From Anarhynchus alexandrinus (taxonomy: Eukaryota; Chordata; Aves; Charadriiformes; Charadriidae), in assembly GCA_008711295.1 (NCBI GenBank), contig VUYV01000216.1, positions 1,111,802-1,175,801 of the forward strand: a DNA stretch of 64,000 bases, in the 5' to 3' direction. The notes beneath the pieces were generated by a model. The model searched no databases. It was not told the origin of the DNA and saw only the letters and a program-made list of their open reading frames with translations. Position numbers and translations under genes: made by a program. Of this stretch, positions 34,321 to 47,576 are shown piece by piece; position 1 is the first letter of the stretch; the number at the start of each line of letters is the position of its first letter.

Positions 34321-37300
34321 CTTCATCGTTAATTTGCTTTCCTGTCAGTCGTTACCTCTAACTTCAGGGCTCACTTTCTTCTCTGTTGCTTTGAAGTTTA
34401 TTGCTTTATGGATGTCTTGCGTTTGTGTGGCTATAACTTTGGATGTCAGGGCATAACCAATATCAAATATAAATACATGCTTACTGACCTTACTTCTTAG
34501 AATAAGCTTTCTTCAAGTATTTGTTGCCTGCCTAAGGACTTTTTGTAAATTCTTTAGTTATTAAAGTTGCTAATTTTCACTATGAAATAGAGCAAGGGAC
34601 CACAGAAATATTATGTCCTAGAGTGTCTGCTTGAATTTTGAAATATGCCTGCATTTTGTTTTCTTCTGAACTCTGTCCTACAAGGTGATGAACAATCTTG
34701 TCCTGAAGGTTTCAAATGAACTGTTCACGTATTTAAGTGTTAATGAGATAAATATGTGCTTTGTTGGATTGGCTTCTGCCGGACAAAGCCCATTAAAATT
34801 TAGATCTTTTGCTACACTGAGATAAAATTCATTTCATACTGAAGATAATGACTGAAGTCACCAGGGGCAATACTTAAACACTTGCAAAATGATACATTTA
34901 ACTTGTATCTAGCCAACCTTTTGTAATATAGATGATATTGTGTCAGGGATATTTTGTTTTGGAAGGGCTGTTATCAACTGCAATTACCAAAGAACATATC
35001 TAGGAATTTTTTTCCATAAATTGATATGAATCTATACACCAACCTCATATGCCTAATTTTAGTCTAAAACTAGATTTTACATCTCGTGGAAAAATAGAGG
35101 TCTGTAGCACAACTGCTGACACATCTTTAACTATAGCGTTGCTACTAGGTGCTGCTATAATACAGTACATATTTCTTTGTGAAAGAACTGAAAGCTGCAA
35201 TAATAAAGCTTAACTTTATGGTATCGAAATTCGCTGTGTTTGTACCTCCAGGGAGAAAAACAATTAGAGAAAGACAATCTACCTAAATAGGCTGGGAAAC
35301 TGAATTGCTCTGTCTATGCTTCATTACCCTCCCTCTTTCTCATCTCACACTTTCCACAAATAGCATGATTATGTTTACCTGACATCTTCATGCTTCCCCG
35401 CTGAGCAGGCTGAGGAAGCCTTGCAGCTGAGATCAGCAGTGCTTTCTATGGGGAACGACATATTTTTTATTTAAAGGGTCCAATTCTTAAGCCATTTCAG
35501 TGAGGAGCCTCAGAGTGTCCCTGAACTCAGGTGGGGAGCAGAATACATGAAATGCCAATGGGCGTTTCTGGAAAATGACCTTTGGCAATAACAAGTACTA
35601 GATTGGCTGAAATTATGATGATACGCACTTAGTTGCTTGATAAAAACGCACGGGCTGAGATTCTAAACATAAACATGGAGACCTTCGTAACTAGTAGAAA
35701 GCCTGACATTTTTTTCTGGAACGTGCCTGAGTGCTTCTTTTCAGAGGCTATTTGCCCAGAAACAATAGCCCCCAAGAGTGGCACTGAAATAAAATGTTCT
35801 TTTACAGATAAAAACCTTAATACAAAGAAAAAAAGATCTGGAATGAGGCGTGCAGTGAAAGTTATCAAATGGCTTTTCCGTGACTCCCTTGTAGAACTGA
35901 ATCATAAATCCAGAACAGCAAAAAGACTTGAGAAATATACAGGCTGCCCTTATAAGGAACAGGTATTTTATTTTTCAGACTTCTCAGGTAACGGAGAAGA
36001 ACTCAGCACTTTCTTGTTCTGAGTTGCCAAGTTATAAATCTGAATAACTAAACTACAGATAATTGGACACAATTCCTCAAATTAGAAACCAATATTACAT
36101 GTGAGAATTAATGACATTTCATTATGCATTACTGTCTACATTAATAAACTATGACTATATTAGTCTTAGCAGCAGCATACAAGCCTCTTTTTCTTGCCGG
36201 AGCCCCTGGGATCTTGCTCTAAATCTGGTTTTAATCTAATTCTCTATGAGCTGCAGAATAACTGAACTTGAATTCTTCGGAATGTTAGTTTGAAGCACTC
36301 AGCAGTCCTCAATCAAAACACTGTCGTGAAATATGTAGATACCTGTGTATCTACATGTAAACTCAGAGTCTGGATAATAGAGGCTTAACATCAGTAGCCT
36401 GGAACCCTGCTACTACATTTGGTTTCCTAACATCTGGAAAGACATTGGCTGGAAAGAGGATTTGGTATTTCTGCTTTTCTGCATCTCACAATGAACATGG
36501 CCTGAACCTGCTCTTCAGGTGTAAAAAGCTTCTTCTGGTCTCAGAGTCCCAAATAACTAGAATTTAATCTTTGTTCCACGTTTTACAAAATATCAAACGG
36601 AGAGCTTGGGGTTAATAGGCACCCCGGCTTCTCTGCCCTTTTGCTTGTACTTTCTCTTGCTTGTTACAATTAAAGGCACTTCACTAATACAATGACTGGG
36701 CAGCTGTCCTGAACTTTCCTTAAAACATGCATTATATTAAATTGAAATCTGCAGGGTTTTTTTTAAATGAACAGCAATGTCATGGGTCCCACCTTCACAT
36801 TAGTGAAAAACCTAAGCCAGGCTAATTGAGATCAGGATGGATGAGGGCAGGATTCCCTTTCTTGACCGCCTCTGAACTCCTGCTCCATCATCTCAAAGCT
36901 AAAACCTCCTGCAAAGTTACCATAAGTTGCTGATATTACTGGCCAACAAACCTGGGTCTGTTAGCAGTCCTGCGTTAATCATTTTGGGTGTCACATTATT
37001 ATTGGAAAAGTGTGCATAGACAGGCCGATACCTTACAAATTCATACCTCAAAGGACCCTGGAATTCATGTTCATTATTTGTTTTAGGATAAACGCTGCAG
37101 GACCTAGGCAGCACTCATGGCCTTCGTTGACCTCAGACAATAATAATGACAGCGTGGTTCCCACCCCCAAAAACTCATAACATAAGGAAAGATGTCTCAG
37201 CAGAGCTGGAAATATCAGCAAGATAGTTACGATTCATTTCATGTGCAATGACCAAAGCCAGGCTATTGACCCCCTGCGTGGGTTACAGCACGGAAGCGAA

Positions 37301-37398
37301 GGGTAGCTATGGCAATACAATAAACTCATGTCACACAACTTGATCTCATTCAGTAACAATACCTGGAGGTCTACATATTTTATATTGCACTCATCTAG

Positions 37399-37430
37399 GC
37401 TTAGATCCTTCAGTCACTAATTCAAGTAAA
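37399..37430 (+). repeat. Palindrome-family fragment (half unit)
   Basis: GCTTAGATCCTTCAGTCACT and TTCAAGTAAA resemble the left half of a recurrent sauropsid unit of the type GATCCTTCAGTCCTTACTCAAG. The expected complementary half is missing or too diverged. Confidence 0.35.
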
Positions 37431-38600
37431 AGATTTAACAGAAAAGAGTTTTATTGCATTTGTATGAATGTGTAACTTATACAAAGAGTGTTTAATACAT
37501 TTGTATAAGCAATACAAAACAGCGTAAGGGACCAGACTGCCAGCTGTGATTTGTATGTCTGTGGCTTCTCTGTTCTCAGTGCTGCTGTAAACAATAATTG
37601 CCGGTTATGGTTTCAAGGGGTTTTTATGCCAGCTAGCATTACCTGGAACGCAGTGACTCTTTGGACTTAGGCCCTGTCTCCTGTCCACGTATTTTGCCTC
37701 CTGGTGCCAAGAAAGTATTGATAGAGCCAGCACCGTCATTCACAGATTACCTTAGATCTTGGAAACGGGCCACGGATGTGATCTTGTTGGCCTTTCCTCT
37801 GCTTTGTTTCCAGTGCGGTGCGGGTTTGCCAATGCAGAGTGTGGCCTTACATTTTTTTGTTGTCTCTCAAAAGTTATCACATTTCTATCATGGAATTTGA
37901 CAGCATTGAATTTGTTGAAACTCCTTATAATCCAGTGACAATGAACGTTTAGAAATGTTCTCAAGTCAAATAGAGACTGTAGACGTTTTGTCCAGAAATT
38001 GAGTTAACTTGTAAGTGAGACCTAACATACGTGGATCTCAACTGGATGACATGGAGTCATCAGCTGAGGGTCTAGACCTTAAAGTGGGAGAGCGAGCACT
38101 ACGCAGAGGTACAACCTAGCTCTGAAACAGTGACCTCTAGAACTAGAAACCACATGGCCGCCTTGGTGGGGTGCTTTGCTGACCCAGTTAGTCCTGGCAG
38201 AAGGCAGCACTGATGTAACTTTGCTGCTTTTAGAAACCAAGCTCACACTTCTGTGTAGTGAAGTGCTCTGCCAAGTGGCTATATCAGGTCATCCAGAACT
38301 AGCTCGAGGATTTCTATGTTGCAGCACATTTCGCAGCGCTAGGCTTACCTGGAGAGTCCTTCCCGAAGGCGTGCGCTCTGTGCTAAACCAGGAATTGGTT
38401 AGATGCACTGAACATTTCTTGGTTTTCTATCGCTATTAAAAAGAAATGAGAGGGTAAAAAAAAAATAAAATAAGGGAAGCACACCTTGCCAACCCTGTTG
38501 CTTCAGAAATAGCAATAAACAAGTCCATTATTAATAACCCAATAAAAAACTCTTCTGAACTAAATATATCAGGTCAGCTTTGTGATGGGTGTCAGTCTGC

Positions 38601-38656
38601 CTAGTTCCACTGATTAAAGTAAAAGTGCAGTGATTTACACCTGTGTTGACTCAGCA
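38601..38656. repeat. Palindrome-family fragment
   Basis: AGTTCCACTGATTAAAGT, then GTGATTTACACCTGTGTTGA, matches the right half of the recurrent unit (TCCATTGACTTCAATGGAGT, then GATTTACACCTGTGTAACTG). This is one of the clearer single-arm copies in the window. Confidence 0.45.
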
Positions 38657-41410
38657 CGCTTGCCCTTGTAAGTAGCCTGTGATAAAATAGGCAAATAAAT
38701 AAAATAAAAGCACAAATCCTATACTATATAGATATTGCTTAAATAATTCATTATAGCTGCAGGGATAGAAGTAAATACAAAGAAAAATGCTTGCCTTTTG
38801 AAATACTAGCTAGAGCAAAGTCTTTTATTTTTTTCAGGCCGGGGTAGCTCATATTTTCATGCTACATAGTCTTCAAGAACTTATAAAAGTGCACAACTCT
38901 TTAGGGTCTCACTTATTTATGTGGTGAAGCTGACATAGTCCCATAGATCTAAACACTGCTCGCATCTCCTAACACTGAAACAAATGTGGCCGTGCAGCAT
39001 ATAAAACCGCAGTTCATTTATTAAGTCAGAGAACAGCTCTGTGCTATTAAACCCCCGTCTGGCTTCTTAATGATGGCTCGCTGTTGTCAAGTTGCTCAGC
39101 TTTCTTCAGCGCTTGCGATAGAACTGCACTTCAGCTGCATCGCAAATGTGGCCCTTGCACCTGAATTACACAGTGTTCAGTACGTGGCTGTTAAGCACCA
39201 CGTAGACTTAATGCTAAACGGTTAGTGTTTATTGAATGGTAAAATAGAGAGGAGGTTCAAATATGAAAATGACCAGGGTGTGTTTATGTGCACCCTGTTT
39301 TGAGAGACAAATGGCTCAGTTAAATAGAAACTGATCGTCTGTGTGGTGCTGCCACTTTCAATAGGTGAGAAAGACCATCTATTAACAAACCAAAATGTTA
39401 ATTTATGGCCTTGTGAAAACAATGGAAAAGACTTGTGTAATACAACTTCAAACACTGGAGGTTTTGGGTGGGTTTTTTTTTTTTGTATTCTTTGCATGCC
39501 TGAAATATTGGTTAGTTTATTTGTGTTTGGTTTTTTTTTTTCTCGAAATACGTATTTTCATGTTGAAATCTACAGTACTTTATATATCCTCACTGTAAAA
39601 CTCAGAAACAAATCACTCCAAGATCCTACCCTGAACAAGCCAACTGATTGGTTCTAGCGTGTGAAGAAAAGAAAAAAAAAAAAGCTTTTGTTGATGAGAT
39701 GCTCTAATTATTTTTGAGGTATTTAGATTTCTGCTTAACTTTATGGATCTCATTGATTACTTCACAGTTCTATAGGAGTCCAGCATAGCCAATGTCAGAC
39801 TGTACCAAAGTCATTAGAAATAAACCTACAGTAGGCTTTTTAGTGATACTTAACATGTGGCTTCAAAACCATATGGAGCTTCAGACCTGAGCAAGTGACT
39901 TGGGATGCTGCTGTTTGACCGATAGGTTTTTTTCTGCCTTGCATTGAGGAGACAGAATTTGAATGCTGTAAGCACTAATAGATTAATATATCCTGCCTCA
40001 CCCTTTCAAGCAGTTGCAGAAAAGATGGGATAAAAGAAACCTTCATCTTTTGAGTGGGAGAGAAGATGCTGTGTGTCAGTGGCATCACACATTACCACAA
40101 ATGAAGTTCAGGGCAGGGTGTTGGGATTTCTTCATATTTGTTCGTGACTGTGTTTTCCACCAGCAATTCTTGTATAGGTATCTGCTTTTTAAGAAATAAA
40201 AGGTTTAAAATGGAATTCTCTGTAAATAGTAAGTTAGCTTTCAAGATAGTGTGCAAAGCGACATAAGTGTGACCCTCTTACAAGTGCAGGCCTTTGTTCA
40301 GTTGGGCTTTTTTGTCATACTTATGTGCAGAATAGCAGTGTGTAAATAAGTCTAAACTGGTACAATTTACATATCAAAGCATAAAAAAGAGGATGTGAAA
40401 ATGTGTAGTTCAAGAGCTGCCACATTGGTTTAGACCAATATCTTATCTCTAGGAGTGTCAGAAGTAGATGCGTAGAGAAATAATCTAACGGCACAAGGAG
40501 GTAATGGAGCTTCCCTGGTTGTGTCTTTCAACAAGGAGAGATTTACTGAGCTCCTTGAGGCAGAGGTTACATTCGGAAGACCATGTTTAAAATCTGCTAA
40601 TCTATGTTTAGTAACTACTAATCTATTTGCCATCCCTGAATTTCTCTCATGGCTTTTTGGCCGCCAAAATATTCTGTGGCAGTGGAGTCCACGGTTTACT
40701 TATGGACTGTATGAGAAAATGTTGCTTTGAATTCATTTGCATGCGCTCTGCATGTCACGTTATGAACAAGCAGAAGACCTTCTCCATCTATCATCCACAT
40801 ATCTGCAGACTTCTGTCTTGTTAGTTGTCCTGGTCCCCGTTGAAAACTTTTAGTCTGTTTTTACTTCTTCCGGATGGAGGTGGATGAATACCTCTGATCG
40901 TCCATGTGGTCTTTCTTGTGCCTTTTCTGACTAAAGAAGTTAAAATATGCAAATTAAGCAAGGCAGGTGTACCAGTGTGGCATGCTTGTCTGTACTCAGC
41001 CTGATCTCCAAGGTAAACAAAAACCATTCAGCCAGGGCGCTGAGCTGGGGCTAGCTAGGCTGCTGAGCCTTACACATCATCACGCAACCTTTGGATTTGG
41101 GGTAAGTTGTCGTGACTGGGTGGGTATGGGCAGAACTTCTCTCACCTTCATAGCTGCCTGCAGTACCCTTTGTCACTGTAGGCTGATGTTGCCCTCCATC
41201 AGATAAGCTATAAGGATGTAATCCTGGGGCAGTTTCCTATGTGAAAGTGGTTTAAATGCAGTAAGAAAGAGTCCTTAAGCCCAGAAAACTTTTAGGTCCC
41301 TGAACCAGTACTGTTGAGTCTGTTAGGAAAGTATTCCAAGCACCTTCTCTTTGTCTCCCTCGGTTTCTTTCTTTACTGTTGTAGAGGCAATACACTTAAA
41401 TAATGGATGT

Positions 41411-41477
41411 GAAATCCCAGCCGTGTTTAAATCAAAGGAAAAGAATTCCACTGACTTGACTTTGGTTGGGATTTACC
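41411..41477. repeat. Imperfect palindrome, family copy
   Basis: The left arm starts GAAATCCCAGCC and the right arm ends GGTTGGGATTTAC. Between them AAATCAAAGGAA pairs with TTCCACTGACTT. The 67-bp unit reads as a decayed version of a palindrome centred on a CATTGACTTCAATGG-like core, flanked by AAATCCCAGCC-type ends. Confidence 0.5.
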
Positions 41478-42374
41478 TGAGGATATTTATTAACTTATTC
41501 CATATTCCCATTTATAAGATCTACTATAGAACATCATCGCTATGCTGCCCAACAATGTCACAGTAGCTGTAAGATGTATGTTTTTCCAACACCAAATACA
41601 CGTTACCTGTAAATAATTACAGAAAATTTGCATCTTGTTCTATATCTTTCCTCCTCCAGTAGTGTTGCTGCCAACATCTTTCTTCATTTTTGTTTCTCTG
41701 CCTTGCTCACTAATAGGATTGCACAGAAGCAGCTGGAAAAGAGAGCGAAGTGCCTCCCTTCAGCTGGCCCAGTAGCCACTGGAGGAACTAAGATTTGGCT
41801 GTAGGAAGCCTATATTCTTCACTGTAAACATGGTTTCTTCTTAAAATGGTGTAACACCCGCAGCATGGAAGACATTTTCTTCCTGCCAGGTGGCAATGAT
41901 ATTTCCATGTGCATAACATTCAGTGGAATTCTTCCAGTCCCCAGAGAAGGAGAGCAAAGGCATGGCAAAAAAACAACGATGAACAGATGGCTCAAGAATA
42001 AATGCTATGAGAAAAGTCTGAGGATGTCTGACCATCGGGAAGCATTCATGGAACAAGAGTTCCTCTGGACTGATGGACTCCACTGGAGTAGCTGGGCTAG
42101 TAACCTTCTGGGGTTGAGCTGAGCATGGCTGATAAAAATGCTTCTTAATGGCAAAAAAAAGAAGGATATAAGAAAGGGTGGAAGTATACTGGAGTAGAAA
42201 GTTGAGCATCAGGGAAAAAACAATAGTTCTTGTGAGTCATGATACGACAGACACAGCTAAGGAAAATTAAGAGCAATTTCCTTACTGGGTTTCAGAAACA
42301 ACTGAAATGTTTTTGTAGTCATGCAAGAAGAATGGGCAAGAAGGTGGAAGAAACAGAACTGCTGGTGGAAGATG

Positions 42375-42570
42375 TGAAATTGAGTATCGTGGGGTAACAG
42401 ACACGTGGGTTCACAGTACAGGTACTGAGGGATACAATTTATTAAAGAGAAAAATAAAAGTAGAGATCCTGGTGTATATTAATACAGGAATAGATCATTA
42501 GGAATACCACCCATCTGGGTCAAAATCACATGTAGCAGGAAAGAGATGAGGGCGTTAGGGAAGTTCAACT
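42375..42570 (+). mobile_element. CR1/L3-like LINE relic, endonuclease domain
   Basis: From 42394 the frame reads VTDTWVHSTGTEGYNLLK, then a short diverged part, then VYINTGID before a stop at 42499. In CR1-group ORF2 endonucleases the order TETW, EGYNLLRRDR, VALYIN is characteristic. WVKI at about 42518-42530, in another frame, fits the LWVKI segment that follows. The element is therefore frame-shifted and old. Limits are uncertain: related sequence may extend upstream toward 41860 and downstream toward 43020, but I see no further diagnostic motif. It encodes nothing functional now. Confidence 0.6.
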
Positions 42571-43592
42571 CTAACAATTATAGACCCATAAACGATGTAG
42601 GTGATAAAGACAAATCAACTGAACTTAGCGTGACTTTGAGAACGGTTGATATTTCCTAAAGTCTGGAAAGTCTGTTGCAAACAAAGAGGCTCTAGTCTTC
42701 ATGACAATCCATAGAGATATTACCTGAATGCAGAAAGCTTGCAAAAAACATATAAATAGAAAAGCAAGCTATGGCTTGTTGAAGTGCACAGATCCAATAA
42801 GATCTGCTCTAGGTCTAACTTGTGGAGGAAATAAAAACAGGCAGTGAAAGGCATCTGTGTGGAAAAGAAGGGATAATGACTAGAGGTAAAAGTTTGGTGT
42901 GACTCCAAAACTAAGCAAAATAGTTGCCTATGATGTCTAATATGATTAATGATAACGTTGTAGTTACATGAATGCAGGGATGGATTAGGAAATTAACACT
43001 ACCAAGTCAAAAGCAAAACTGCAAGAGCTAACACTGTCCGGATCATGGGAAACCTACGGAATCTTCATTGTAGGACTGGGAGAGAAGCGGTACATAAAAT
43101 CACAAATACCATCCCCTTTCTTCCCAGCCTTCCTCTTCGGATGTGGTTCTGTGTAACACTGTCCCACTGGGGCTTTCGCTGGAGTTTTCTTTCACCAGCT
43201 GATCTCTTTTCCTTTAATTGGGAAGGAGCAAAGCCTGTGGGTTATGTAAAATGCCTTTCTTCTTAACACCTCGTGGATTACACGTCAAGGGAATCTACAT
43301 GAAAAATAACCTTCCTGAAGTTTTCCTTGAAAACATATCTGATTTCAAATCACCATCTAACAGTACGGTTCACAGAATTTAACAGAAAGCTTATAAACAC
43401 AATGCCCGTTTCAATATAATTTTGTCCTCAGAGTTATCATTTCAACCTAGATTTAGAGTTCTACAGTTTTTATCTCTCCTCTCTCACTCTCGGCAATACC
43501 CTGATCAATCAAAGCAAGCCTGACTTATTTAAATCTCTGCTGTTTCCTTTCTGCGAGCTCTGTAATGATATACTGTGGTTTGCTGCTCTCCG

Positions 43593-43606
43593 ATGACTGC
43601 AGTCAT
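43593..43606. repeat. Perfect 14-bp palindrome ATGACTGCAGTCAT
   Basis: ATGACTGCAGTCAT equals its own reverse complement. The half-site ATGACT resembles bZIP half-sites, but the spacing is not a standard AP-1 or CRE site, so function is unknown. Confidence 0.8.
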
Positions 43607-44478
43607 ACCCACAGCAAAACATTTCCTTACCAAAAGTATCCCCTTTCTCAGAGTTAACAAGACCACCCGTGGGCCAGCAGAGTGGCAGAAGTACTATTTT
43701 ATGAGAGTCACTCATTCGGGCTGAAATTTACTCCTTTGTAAAAGGCGAGCTCAAGCCTCCGGGCTTGTCTGGCCTCTGCGCAATGTGTTAGTTCTGGGCC
43801 GGCCCTCTGGAGGATTTTCCTCTCTATTTTTCAAGCAGTGACTATATATTTTTTCTGCATATGTACTGCATGTTGCGCATAAGTTTCCTGGGGCTGGTTG
43901 CTGTTACTGGAATACAAAGTATAATAATATTGCAGCTCTTCGTACATAGTGGATCTTCTCAGCCTTAGGGGAAGGGGTCAGCATTTGACGTTTCTGATGA
44001 AAGAATGGGTATTTGGCAAAAAAGACCTCTGAGACTCTAAAGGCGTGAGTCCACAAAATGAAGGCGTCAACTTTGCTCACGCTGATAAGGTAGTGACATA
44101 GTCAGGTCATTTTCTGGAGTAAGCTAGGTTGGTGTCTCTCATGGTAGTGCATATGTGTTCCTGGATTTGCTTCAGTAAACGTTTACTTGCAGTCTATCGG
44201 CTTCTTCATGTTCAGATGCGTTCTTGTAAACGTTTGTCGAAACGCTTTCATTTTGTGGTTGAAGAATTTGAAGTGACATAACAGTTTTTACAAGGTATGG
44301 TGTCTTTTCCATAGTAAGTAACAAAATTCCGTTAGTGGTTTAAGTCATTTAACAGGAGATATCTGCGCATGTGGTACTTTAAAAAAAAATAGGCTGGTAT
44401 GCTTGGCTGCTGCCATGAAACAGAGCTGTCAGGCTTTTCTGCAGCCTCTGCCTCTTCTTCTCAGACAGCAGCACGCAA

Positions 44479-44494
44479 GCGTGTGCGCACGTGC
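44479..44494. other. Alternating purine-pyrimidine tract with E-box
   Basis: GCGTGTGCGCACGTGC alternates purine and pyrimidine throughout and is CpG-rich, the composition that favours left-handed DNA. It contains GTGCGCAC and the canonical E-box CACGTG (44488-44493). Confidence 0.6.
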
Positions 44495-45007
44495 CTGCAT
44501 GTGAGAGGGAGAAAGACAAAGATATTGCCTTTGTATTTTGACTGGAATTCATTTTCCTATTGCCAAATAATGTAGACCAGAAAAAATTGAGTCAGAGTTT
44601 TTCTCAGCGGCTAAAAGGCAAAACGTGAAATGTTATTTTCAATTTCTTAATCTGAACACAAGTCTCATTCTGGACCCTACAGATTGTGCACATTTCCACG
44701 CATTCGTCCCCGTCTCTCACTGATCTGTTTTCAGCATTGTGTTTTGTAGAAATGATGTGGAAGTGCCCGAGAACTAGGTTGGGTCAGGGGCTGCCACAGC
44801 ATTGGAGGGAGGGAATTGAGCAGGCAAATTTATGACAGTTTGACATTTCAGATAATAGAGGTCAGTCCTTGAAGTTGCAGTCCCCCTGAGATGAGTGGAT
44901 TTCTGCTGGTGAATGTGGGAAGAGTTGGTACCATTAAATTGTCCCTTTGCTGCAAGCGAAGCATGTGGTGATGGGCTGGAAGAAAAGAATTCCTTTAATT
45001 ATTGGGA

Positions 45008-45103
45008 GGCAAATTCTGCTCCCTTTCTGATGTGGATGAATGATGAATGATCCCATTCATTTCAGTGGTCATACCTGCAGCTGGAGGAAGAACAGGATTT
45101 GAA
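45008..45103. repeat. Imperfect palindrome, family copy (about 95 bp)
   Basis: The unit opens with GGCAAATTCTGCTC, has a centre CCCATTCATTTCAGTGG (compare CCATTGACTTCAGTGG) and closes with GAACAGGATTTGAA. The ends are imperfect complements of each other. The phrasing matches a recurrent sauropsid repeat with AAATTCTGCTC ends. The centre also carries a short GATGAAT duplication. Confidence 0.5.
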
Positions 45104-47560
45104 TTTCTAGAATAAAGTGTTATGTTGTGAATGAACTGGAATGAGATGTACTAGTGCATCAATACGCAAGACTTCCCTTTCTTGTGCTCTCACAACTAAG
45201 ATCTTGAAGGATCATTCACTGTGAATGCTATTTACGACATCTGAGACCAAATAAATTTTGTCCACTTATTAACAGTTTTTGTGCGCTTTTTCAAATGCAG
45301 ATTCAATACTGCTTAGTCTTTCGAAGTACTGATGAGCCCTGTTCTCCTAAGTCGTTGCATCTTTCTGCCTCAGGCACTTTTCCTAGCACTTGCAGGAGCT
45401 AGTGATATGCAGTGCATTAACAGTATTGGTGTGAGGCTTATAGTGTAATATTTACTAAGTGTTTTGAAACTGGGACTTGGGAAATGCTCTGGAAGAGTAA
45501 ATAAATTATTATTTGTGTAGTTATTTTCATTAAATGTTATGAGAACCTTTTCATAACTTTATGACAATATCAAATTTAATAAACTATATAGGTCTTTTTT
45601 CAGAACTGAGGATAAAGCCCCCAAATAAACAAATTAATGACAGTCCTCAAATTAGAAATATGGGTTTATTTGTTTGGTTTTTATTAAAAGTAGATTTTTT
45701 TAAAATTTCAGTTTGTTCTTGGGACTTCTTCCACTAAAAGTATTCTAATTACAATGTCAAGAGCTTCTCAGCTTACTGCTGTTTAGGTGTAAACTGCCAT
45801 ATTTCTTAAATATCTATTTTTGAATTAGTGGTGGAGAAAGCAAAGAATTAAAAATCTAATTTCTGTAGATGAAAAGGGGAAAATTAACTCCATATTTACT
45901 TTAACTTTTGATATCTGGACTGAAATCTTTGTTCCACAGAGACTTAAGAAATAACAACATAAACACTTCACTGTGATGTGACCCAGTGGTAACTTGCTAT
46001 AAAGAAGCAAGAAACCAAAAGGGAGAAAAAAAAAGTATAATAATAGTATTTATGATTTACATTAAGATGAACTGTAGCATCAGCTACAGCAGCTTTTCCT
46101 GAAAAAATACAAGCTGATTGACTCCCTTGGTCTTTGAATTTCTATAGATGCTGATCAGAAAATGTAAACTGGTTAGGATTGAACCTGGAGGAAATTACCG
46201 ATCTCTTCTCTGATTGAAGACAAAACATTTGATAAGTCTTGTAAGCTTTTTTTTTTCTTAAAATGAAACTACCATATACAAAACTCGATTTAATGTGCCA
46301 CTTCCTTTATGTTTCCTTATGAGAAGCAGTCTTGTGCTTAGCTAGATTCTATGCCTGGGAGCCAAGTACGTGCCAATAGCTAAAATATGTGCCTGGAAGC
46401 TAAAAGTGAGAGACTCTACTCTTGCCTAATTTCTTCTGGGAAGAAGTGATATATGAAAATAAAAAGCATATTTGTGCAGTAAGTATACAATAGTTACATT
46501 GTGTATATATATATTTATGTATGATATATAACTGTACAACAACTCCTTCTTAAATACTTGAAGGAGAAATGAAAGAGACTCTGAACATGTTTGCAAACAT
46601 GATGACTCCACTAGGGAAAAGGGATACTGAGTTTTTTTTATTGATAAACTGTGATTGAATCCTTGAGGTCAGATAGCCAAATTTCACAATTCTGCAATTG
46701 TCTAAATCTTTAGAAACACTGTGTTACTCAGGGCAAAATTGACTCTTACCGAGATGTGGATTTCCCTCCAAGCTGAGGGGAAAAGTATAGAGTTCCTCTC
46801 TGAACCCCCAAGTTGCACATGTACTTTTATTTTGTCAAAGGTTCGTTTGTTAGATGATGACTTACTTGTAAGCTCTATTTTTACTTGTGTGATCTTTCCG
46901 TAAGAATTATTTTAGCTCTTCTTTTGGACTTGCAAAAAGGGAGAGAGGAATCGAGATGTTCAGGTGATGAATTTGAAGAGCTTGGGAAAGAAGAACATTC
47001 ATTTCAACAAGCTCCCTTCTTTCCCTGCCACCCTCCAATAGTGCCAGCGTTCCAGGCGTGAGTCCTTGTGCAGTAGCCTTGTTGTCTGGCCCTCGCAGGA
47101 TGACTCCTGCAGAACAGGGTTCCTTGGGACGATGGACACCGTGAACAATACTCCTGTCAGTGTTTCATTCAGTTATTTTGTTGGATCATCATTGTCTTCA
47201 GGGTGAATTAAAATTTGCAGGAGTTCTCGGCATTTGCTATAAGGAGGAGCTAAGGGTAGAAGGAGTAAAGCCAGGAATCAGGGCAACTAGAATTCTTGTA
47301 TTTTGTAAAGACCTTCAGATGACGTATCGTATCCCATTACTGCGTTCATGACTACATGTGTCAGGAATTTCCTATGGGGCTGACTTCAGCAAATCTATAA
47401 ACTCTTCAAACCCAGGAAAGTGTTGAAAAATTAGGAAGTTACTTAGGATGAGAAAGAGCAAAGATTAAAAGAACATAATGTTTCTCATGGAGGACTGTGT
47501 GATTACAAAGCAAAGCTACAAAAATCCCTTTAGAATAGCTGCTATCTATGAGTTACTAAT

Positions 47561-47576
47561 GTCTGTCTGTCTGTCT
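47561..47576 (+). repeat. (GTCT)4 microsatellite
   Basis: Four perfect GTCT units occur in a row, followed by AACA. Confidence 0.9.

Larger units (their letters stand above)
34321..42369. other. Non-coding AT-rich unique sequence with motif fragments
   Basis: No gene is supported. The 129-codon plus-strand frame at 35633-36022 has no recognised domain and lies in sequence that could be a conserved non-coding element. Palindrome-family fragments lie at 37399-37430, 38601-38656 and 41411-41477, with a weaker trace near 35475-35500. T-rich and A-rich tracts occur at 39470-39545 and 39669-39682. 41700-42370 may be the 5' continuation of the LINE relic beginning near 42375, but I cannot show that. 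Confidence 0.6.

Noticed and set aside
35633..36022. 129-codon plus-strand open frame
   Set aside because: Balanced composition but no recognised domain; of chance length and without exon signals at its ends.
38838..38921. Possible exon after TTTTATTTTTTTCAG
   Set aside because: The acceptor is good, but the GTGAAG donor is weak, so I did not call it.
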